Shown: positions 57,801 through 64,000 of the stretch, piece by piece | Position numbering within the stretch: the stretch's first letter is position 1 | Layout: each line of letters starts with the position of its first letter | From: Aquila chrysaetos chrysaetos | Taxonomy: Eukaryota > Chordata > Aves > Accipitriformes > Accipitridae | NCBI RefSeq assembly: GCF_900496995.4 | Contig: NW_024470389.1 | Span: 1-64,000 of the forward strand | Direction of reading: 5' to 3' | Length of the DNA stretch: 64,000 nucleotides | Position numbers and translations under genes: made by a program | Notes under the pieces: generated by a model | Databases searched by the model: none | Seen by the model: only the letters and a program-made list of their open reading frames with translations | What the model was told of the DNA's origin: nothing

Positions 57801-58402
57801 TCTGGTACTGATATGTATGGGTACAGGGCAACTGGTACTGGTCCGGTACTGGTACATACTGCTACGGGGCTACTGGTACATACTGCTATGGGGCAACTGG
57901 TACTGGTCTGGGGCAGTTGGTACTGGTCTGTTACTGGTATGTACTGGTCCAGGGCAGCTGGTACTGGTCCGATACTGGTACCAGTCCTGCAGGAGCGGCT
58001 GTGGGGTGCTGGTAGTAACCCAGTATGGGGCAACTGGGGGGGTCCGGTACTGGTCCGGTACTGGTCCTACAGAAGCAGCTCTGGGGTGGCTGTGGGGTGT
58101 GGTACTGGTCCAGTACTGGTGTGTACTGGTCCAGGGCAGCTGGTACTGGTCCGATACTGGTCCCAGTCCTTCAGGAGTGGCTCTGGGGCAGCTGTGGATG
58201 CTGGTACTGGTCCGATACTGTTCTGGTACTGGTTCAGTACTGGTACCAGTCCTGCAGGAGCGGCTGTGGGGTGCTGGAAGTAACCCAGTATGGGACAACT
58301 GGGGGGTCCGGTACTGGTCCGGTACTGGTCCTACAGAAGCGGCTCTGGGGTGGCTGTGGGGTGTGGTACTGGTCCGGTACTGGTCCGGTAAAAGCAGCTC
58401 TG
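54873..58402 (+). repeat. Probable mu switch region (Smu): AGCT-rich, G-rich tandem repeat
   Basis: About 3.5 kb of tandem units combine GGTACTGGTCCAGTAGAAGC, AGCTATGGGGCAGCTGTGGGG and GGTACCAGCTGGTACTGG. AGCT, the palindromic WGCW target of AID, occurs on the order of 100 times, and the plus (non-template) strand is G-rich, as in switch regions that form R-loops. It lies in the intron between JH and CH1, the position of Smu. The 3' part from about 57.6 kb is more diverged, with GGTCCGGTACTGG units. Switch function is inferred from position and composition. Confidence 0.8.
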
Positions 58403-58439
58403 GGACCATAGGAGGAATTCCCACGGGCATGGGGGCTTT

Positions 58440-60270
58440 CACCAAAATGGGGAGGTTTTCACCAAAATATGGAGGTTTTGCAGGAAAACGGGGTTTTTTT
58501 GCACCAAAATCGGGTTTTTTGCACCTGCACAGGTGAATTTTGCCCCAAAATCGGGGCTTTTTGCACCTGCACAGGTGAGTTTTGCACCAAAATAGGGCCT
58601 CTTTGCACCAAAATGGGGGGTTTTGCTCATGCGCAGGCCATTTTTGCACCAAAAAAGGGTTTTTTGCACCTGCACAGGTGAGTTTTGCACCAAAATTGGG
58701 GCGCTCTGCACCAAAATGGGGGGTTTTGCTCATGCACAGGTGAATTTTGCACCAAAATATGTTTTTTTGCACATGCACAGGTGGATTTTGCACCAAAATA
58801 GGGACTCTTTGCCCAGAAATGCACTTGTACAGGTGATTTTTGCACCAAAATAGGGGATTTTTGCTCATGCACAGGCCATTGTTGCACCAAAATATGGTTT
58901 TTTTGCACCTGCACAGGTGAATTTTGCACCAAAACGGGGGCTCTTTGCACCGAAATGGGGGGTTTTGCTCATGCACAGGTGAATTTTTGCACCAAAATAG
59001 GGTTTTTTTGTACCTGCACGGGTGGATTTTGCACCAAAATATCATTTTTTGTACCTGCACAGGTGGATTTTGCACCAAAATGGGGGCTCTTTGCACCGAA
59101 ATGGGGGGGTTTTGCTCATGCACAGGTGAATTTTTGCACCAAAATAGGGGTTTTTTGCACCTGCACGGGTGGATTTTGCACCAAAATATCATTTTTTGCA
59201 CCTGCACAGGTGTATTTTGCACCAAAATGGGGGCTCTTTGCACCGAAATGGGGGGGTTTTGCTCATGCACAGGTGAATTTTTGCACCAAAATAGGTTTTT
59301 TTTGCACCTGCACGGGTGGATTTTGCACCAAAATATCATTTTTGTACCTGCACAGGTGTATTTTTGCACCAAAATGGGGGCTCTTTGCACCGAAATGGGG
59401 GGGTTTTGCTCATGCACAGGTGAATTTTTGCACCAAAATAGGGTTTTTTTGCACCTGCACGGGTGGATTTTGCACCAAAATATCATTTTTTGTACCTGCA
59501 CAGGTGTATTTTGCACCAAAATGGGGGCTCTTTGCACCGAAATGGGGGGGTTTTGCTCATGCACAGGTGAATTTTTGCACCAAAATAGGGGTTTTTTTGC
59601 ACCTGCACGGGTGGATTTTGCACCAAAATATCATTTTTGTACCTGCACAGGTGGATTTTGCACCAAAATGGGGGCTCTTTGCACCGAAATGGGGGGTTTT
59701 TGCTCATGCACAGGTGAATTTTTGCACCAAAATAGGGTTTTTTTGCACCTGCACGGGTGGATTTTGCACCAAAATATCAGTTTTTGTACCTGCACAGGTG
59801 TATTTTGCACCAAAATGGGGGCTCTTTGCACCGAAATGGGGGGGTTTTGCTCATGCACAGGTGAATTTTTGCACCAAAATAGGGGTTTTTTGCACCTGCA
59901 CGGGTGGATTTTGCACCAAAATATCATTTTTTGTACCTGCACAGGTGTATTTTGCACCAAAATGGGGGCTCTTTGCACCGAAATGGGGGGGTTTTGCTCA
60001 TGCACAGGTGAATTTTTGCACCAAAATAGGGGTTTTTTGCACCTGCACGGGTGGATTTTGCACCAAAATATCATTATTTGTACCTGCACAGGTGGATTTT
60101 GCACCAAAATCTGGTCTCTTTGCGCACGCACGGGCAGGTTTGGGTCACGCCCAGGCCATTTTTGCCCCGAAATTGTTTTTTTTTGCACCTGCACAGGTGC
60201 ATTTTGCTCACGCACGGGCCACTTTTGCACCAAAATAGGGGGTTTTGCACCTGCGCGGGTGACTGTTGCA
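58440..60270. repeat. Tandem array with 147-bp period, E-box rich
   Basis: Early units (58440-58930) are irregular. From 58941 the landmark CTCTTTGCACCGAAATGGGG recurs at 59087, 59234, 59381, 59528, 59675, 59822 and 59969, that is every 146-147 bases. Each unit contains several TTTTGCACCAAAAT blocks and about three E-box hexamers (CAGGTG or CACCTG), some paired as CACCTGCACAGGTG. Since 147 is 49 codons, frames stay open on both strands for over 500 codons, but these are not genes. The array lies between the switch-like repeat and CH1. Confidence 0.93.
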
Positions 60271-60353
60271 CCAAAATACGGGCGTTCCGCACAACCCCAA
60301 CCCCTCCCTCCCCCTCCCCTAACTCCTCTTCTTCCTCCCTCCTCCCCCCCCAG

Positions 60354-60659
60354 AGGGTTCCCACGCTCCCAACCTCTTCCCGCTGGTTTCTTGCGGGACG
60401 CCCGCCACCCAAGACCTCTACTCGGTGGGCTGCGTTGCGGTGGGCTTCCTCCCCGACGACCTCACCTTCGGCTGGAGCACCTACGCCAACGCAAGCATCA
60501 CCAAGGGGGTGAGGGTCTTCCCGTCCGTCCTCGCCGCCGGCCGTTACACGGCTTCCAGCCACCTCAGCCTTCCCTTCTCGGACGGCAAAACCCAGCAGCC
60601 GTTCTACTGCCGAGCCGCCCATCCCAAGGGAAGCCGCTCCGTAGAGGTGTCCAACCCCG
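60354..60659 (+). CDS. IGHM: IgM heavy chain constant exon CH1
   Basis: The exon starts after CCCCCCAG at 60353 and ends at G|GTGAGT, phase 1 at both ends (306 bases). It encodes an Ig C1 domain: NLFPLVSC near the N end (the Cys probably pairs with the light chain), the domain Cys in SVGCVAVGFLPD, the core Trp in FGWSTY, an N-glycosylation site NAS, and the second domain Cys in FYCRAAHP. It would be joined directly to JH in the mature mRNA. Being the first constant gene 3' of JH and having the CH2-CH3 layout below, it is Cmu. Confidence 0.93.
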
Positions 60660-62103
60660 GTGAGTGTCCCCGCTCGGGTCGGCGGGGGATTGGGTCCTTC
60701 TCCGGAGCATCCCGGTGCCGCTGCGTCCTTCCCCGAGCATCCCCGTGCTGTTGCATCTCCGTGCTGCTGCATCCTGGTGTTGCATCCTCCCCGGAGCATC
60801 CCGGTGCTGCTGCATCCTTCCCCGAGCATCCCAGTGCTGCATCCCGGTGTTGCATCCTCCCCGGAGCATGCCAGTGGTGCTGCATCCTTCCCCGAGCATC
60901 CCGGTGTTGCATCCTCCCTGGAGCATCCCGGTGCTCCTGCATCCTTCCCGAGCATCCCAGTGCTGCATCCCGGTGTTGCATCCTCCCCAGAGCATCCCGG
61001 TGCTGCTGCATCCTTCCCCGAGCATCCCAGTGCTGCATCCCGGTGTTGCATCCTCCCCAGAGCATCCCGGTGCTGCTGCATCCTTCCCCGAGCATCCCAG
61101 TGCTGCATCCCGGTGTTGCATCCTCCCCAGAGCATCTCCATGCTGCTGCATCCTTCCCTGAGCATCCCAGTGCTGCATCCCGGTGTTGCATCCTCCCCGG
61201 AGCATGCCAGTGGTGCTGCATCCTTCCCCGAGCATCCCGGTGTTGCATCCTCCCTGGAGCATCCCGGTGCTGCTGCATCCTTCCCTGAGCATCCCGGTGT
61301 TGCATTCCAGTGCTGCTGCGTCCTTCCCCAAGCATCCCAGGGTTGCATCCTCCCCAGAGCATCCCGGTGCTCCTGCATCCTTCCCCGAGCATCCCAGTGC
61401 TGCATCCCGGTGCTGCTGCATCCTTCCCCGGAGCATCCCGGTGCTGCTGCATCCTTCCCCGAGCATCCCGGTGTTGCATCCTCCCGGAGCATCCCAGTCC
61501 TGCTGCATCCTTCCCTGAGCATCCCGGTGTTGCATTCCGGTGCTGCTGCGTCCTTCCCCGAGCATCCCAGGGTTGCATCCTCCCCGGAGCATCCCGGTGC
61601 TCCTGCATCCTTCCCCGAGCATCCCAGTGCTTCATCCCGGTGTTGCATCCTCCGTGGAGCATCCCAGTGCTGCTGCATCCTTCCCCAAGCATCCCGGTGT
61701 TGCATCCCGGTGCTGCTGCATCCTTCCCTGAGCATCCCCGTGCTGCATCCCGGTGTTGCATCCTCCCCGGAGCATCCCGGTGCTGCTGCATCCTTCTCCA
61801 AGGATCCTGGTGTTGCATCCTCCCTGGAGCATCCCCGCATTCCATCCTCCCCGGTGCATCCCGGCGCTGCATCCCCGCATTCCATCCTCCCTGGAGCAAC
61901 CCGGCGTTGCCTCCCGGCGCTGCAGCTGCCTCCCGGCGCTTCTGCATCCCGCCGTTGCATCCCGCTCCAGCTACATCCTCACCCGGCATCCCGGCTCCGC
62001 ATCCTACCCCCATCCCGCCCCCCGGAGCACCCCGCCGCACCCCCGGGTGCCATTTTGGGGTTCTCCACCCCCCTCACCCCTTCTCCATCCCCTCCGCCGC
62101 CAG
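60660..62103. repeat. CH1-CH2 intron filled with a 72-bp tandem repeat
   Basis: From about 60705 to 61930 the intron consists of copies built from GCATCCCGGTGCTGCTGC, ATCCTTCCCCGAGCATCCC and GGTGTTGCATCCTCC. The period of 72 bases (24 codons) makes long open frames in several registers on both strands; none is a gene. The acceptor CCGCCGCCAG precedes CH2. Confidence 0.92.
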
Positions 62104-62418
62104 GTTCCAACACCGTGACCTCCGCCATCACCATCCACCCGCCATCCCGCGAGGATTTCGAAGGTCCCTACCGAAATTCCAGCATCCTTTGCCAAATCCG
62201 CGGATCCCGGCAGCTGCCCGCCGCCGTCCGGTGGCTGAAAAACGGGGTTTTGCTAAAAGACGGAGTCACCACCGAAGGTTCGGTGGCCGACAGCAAAAGG
62301 GCTTACATCACCAACAGCTGGGCAACCGTTACCGAAGCCGAATGGGACGCCGGCACCGTCTTCACTTGCCAAGTGGACGAAGACGTGAGGAACACCAGCA
62401 AGGCTCTGGAATGCGGCT
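62104..62418 (+). CDS. IGHM: IgM heavy chain constant exon CH2
   Basis: The 315-base exon begins GTTCCAAC after CAG (completing a Gly codon with CH1) and ends T|GTAAGT. The Ig domain Cys pair is in SILCQIRG and FTCQVDED, with the Trp in VRWLKNG. N-glycosylation motifs NSS (before the first Cys) and NTS (near the end) are visible. The domain ends ECGC, giving two extra Cys near the hinge-like boundary that could bond the two heavy chains. Confidence 0.93.
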
Positions 62419-62520
62419 GTAAGTGACGTCAACCGCGGCGGTGGGAGGGTTGGGAGACGTATTTTTTTTTTTGGGGGGGGGGGGCAACCATCCCAAACGA
62501 TCAACCGCGCCCTTTTCCAG
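62419..62520. other. CH2-CH3 intron
   Basis: A short 102-base intron, GTAAGT to TTTTCCAG, with a T-run followed by a G-run near 62462-62482. Nothing else is recognisable. Confidence 0.85.
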
Positions 62521-62850
62521 ATGACCCCAGCAACAACAACGAGGAGATCACGGTGCAGGTTGTCCCGCCCGTCTTCGCCGACATCTTCAAGGATAAAGTG
62601 GCCAAGTTGACGTGCAAGGTGACCAACCTACCAGGCGTGGAAGGGTTGGCCATCTCTTGGTGGAGGGAGAACGGCGGGAAGTTGGACACCAAGATGTTGC
62701 CTCAAGTCTTGCAACCCAACGGGTTCTTCAGCGTCGACGGCACGGCCACCGTCTACGCCGACGAGTGGGATAAAGGCGAGATCTATACCTGCAAGGTCAG
62801 CCACCCCGAGCTCCTCTTCCCCGCCGAAGTCAAGTTGCAGAAGACGCCCA
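62521..62850 (+). CDS. IGHM: IgM heavy chain constant exon CH3
   Basis: The 330-base exon reads YDPSNNNEEITVQVVPPVF at the join and ends A|GTAAGT. The Ig domain Cys pair is in KLTCKVTN and YTCKVSHP, with the double Trp in ISWWRENGG. The VVPPVFADIF, LQPNGFFSVDGTATV and HPELLFPAEVKLQKTPS segments are characteristic of IgM CH3 in birds. CH4, the secretory tail and the membrane exons lie beyond the window. Confidence 0.94.
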
Positions 62851-64000
62851 GTAAGTCCGAGGGCGTTGGGTTGGGACAAGTGTCGGCGGGTTGCCAAAAA
62901 CCGGGAAACCGGCGCCGGTGCATCGCGATTGCAATTTGCGGGGGGAAACGGGCGCAAGCGCAGCGCCGTTTCTTTTCGCAAAGGCAAGGAGCGGTTGCGT
63001 CACCGTTGGCGGGGGTTTTTTTGGGAGGGGCGGGCGAAGCCGGGGAGAGGAGGCGGCGATCGGCCCGTTGAGTTTTGCAAAATCGAGGTGCAATTCCACC
63101 GTTTCGTTTTGCAAAGCCAAGGACGGGAGGATGCAATTGCACCTCCGCTTCTTTTTGCAAAGCCAAGGGATGAAATCACCCCGTTTACTTGCAAAATCGA
63201 GGGAAGGAGGATGCAATTGCCCCTTTTATTTGCAAAATCAAGGGCAAGAAGGTGCAATCCCCTCGTTCATTTGCAAAATCAAGGGAAGGAGGATGCAATT
63301 GCCCTTTTTATTTGCAAAACTGAGGCAAGGAGATGCAATCGCCCTGATTATTGGCAAAATCAAGGGAAGAAGGATGCAATTGCCCCATTTATTTGCAAAA
63401 TCGAGGGCAAGGAGATGCAATCCCCTCATTTATTTGCAAAATCGAGGGAAGCATGATGCAATCGCCCCGTTTATTTGCAAAATCAAGGGCAAGGAGATGC
63501 AATCCCCTCAATTATTTGCAAAAAACAAGGGAAGAAGGATGCAATCCCCCCATTTATTTGCAAAATTGAGGGCAAGGAGATGCAATCGCACCGTTTATTT
63601 GCAAAATCGAGGGCAAGGAGGATGCAATTGCCCCGTTTATTTGCAAAACTGAGGCAAGGAGATGCAATCGCCCTGATTATTGGCAAAATCAAGGGAAGAA
63701 GGATGCAATTGCCCCATTTATTTGCAAAATCGAGGGAAGCATGATGCAATCGCCCCGTTTATTTGCAAATCAAGGGCAAGGAGATGCAATCCCCTCAATT
63801 ATTTGCAAAAAACAAGGGAAGAAGGATGCAATCACCCCATTTATTTGCAAAATCGAGGGCAAGGAGATGCAATCCCCTCATTTATTTGCAAAATCGAGGG
63901 AAGCACGATGCAATCGCCCCGTTTATTTGCAAAATCGAGGGCAAGGAGGCTGCAATCACCTTCTTTTGCAATCGCACCGCCGCTTTGCCAACCGCCCCCT
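62851..64000. repeat. CH3-CH4 intron (start), about 41-bp repeat with octamer-like sites
   Basis: After about 200 bases of GC-rich sequence, from about 63070 to the window end the intron is an array of AAGGAGGATGCAATTGCCCC and TTTATTTGCAAAATCGAGGG units. Each unit carries GATGCAAT and ATTTGCAA, each one base off the octamer ATGCAAAT/ATTTGCAT. No exon is seen before the window ends. Confidence 0.9.

Noticed and set aside
57870-60663. Open frames of 564 and 579 codons over the E-box satellite
   Set aside because: The 147-bp period is 49 codons, so frames persist by arithmetic; Cys/His-rich peptides such as FCTKMGALC are repeat products and not zinc fingers.
60604-62426. Long frames through the CH1-CH2 intron, one continuing into CH2
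   Set aside because: A 72-bp repeat keeps the intron open; splice sites and the Ig-domain frame show that only 62104-62418 is coding.
60354-62850. The constant exons being IgD, IgA or IgY
   Set aside because: They are the first constant exons 3' of JH, in the same orientation as JH, preceded by a switch-like repeat, and the CH3 has IgM-like segments; chicken Calpha is inverted and further 3'.
1-64000. tRNA, rRNA or other structured RNA genes
   Set aside because: I saw no cloverleaf, box A/B pair or rRNA-like sequence on either strand by eye.

Overview
The window reads as the 5' half of a bird immunoglobulin heavy-chain (IgH) locus, transcribed left to right. The evidence is a VH cluster of the avian gene-conversion type, one VH segment with promoter, leader and recombination signal (RSS), eight D segments with 12/12 RSSs, one JH with a 23-bp-spacer RSS, and three IgM-type constant exons. 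A CR1-type LINE fragment at the left edge also points to a bird. I cannot name the species.

Layout. 0.1-1.1 kb: minus-strand CR1 fragment. 1.3-20.0 kb: about 27 VH pseudogenes and relics, mostly of alternating orientation. Fourteen full-length V exons are open, four full-length ones carry frameshifts or stops, six are 5'-truncated (five of these sharing a break at framework Cys22 and reaching CDR3), and three are short relics. A 2.87-kb block is duplicated in tandem (about 3.05-5.97 and 5.92-8.85 kb). None has an ATG-bearing leader or a clear RSS; most end in a D-like, CDR3-like extension. 20.0-31.95 kb: a C/A-rich minisatellite. 32.1-34.3 kb: AT-rich repeats with about 50-bp period. 34.50-35.16 kb: the one VH that looks functional. 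35.3-38.8 and 39.3-39.6 kb: two more tandem repeat families, the second interrupted by a solo LTR with a 5-bp target duplication. 40.2-48.8 kb: eight D segments in duplicated units. 50.63 kb: JH. 50.7-54.9 kb: AT-rich intron. 54.87-58.40 kb: G-rich, AGCT-rich repeat, the likely mu switch region. 58.44-60.27 kb: tandem array settling into a 147-bp period and dense in CAGGTG/CACCTG E-boxes. 60.35-62.85 kb: Cmu exons CH1-CH3 with repeat-filled introns; CH4 and the tail lie outside the window.

How it works together. RAG would join the single VH (23-RSS) to one D (12/12) and the single JH (23-RSS), giving little combinatorial diversity. From what is known of chicken, AID-driven gene conversion would then copy tracts from the upstream pseudogenes into the rearranged V; their fused D-like tails could also template CDR3. 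The assembled exon splices from the JH donor to CH1. The switch-like repeat would serve class switching to downstream constant genes.

Almost every long open frame outside the V, J and C exons comes from tandem repeats whose period is a multiple of three or lacks stops; these are not annotated as genes.
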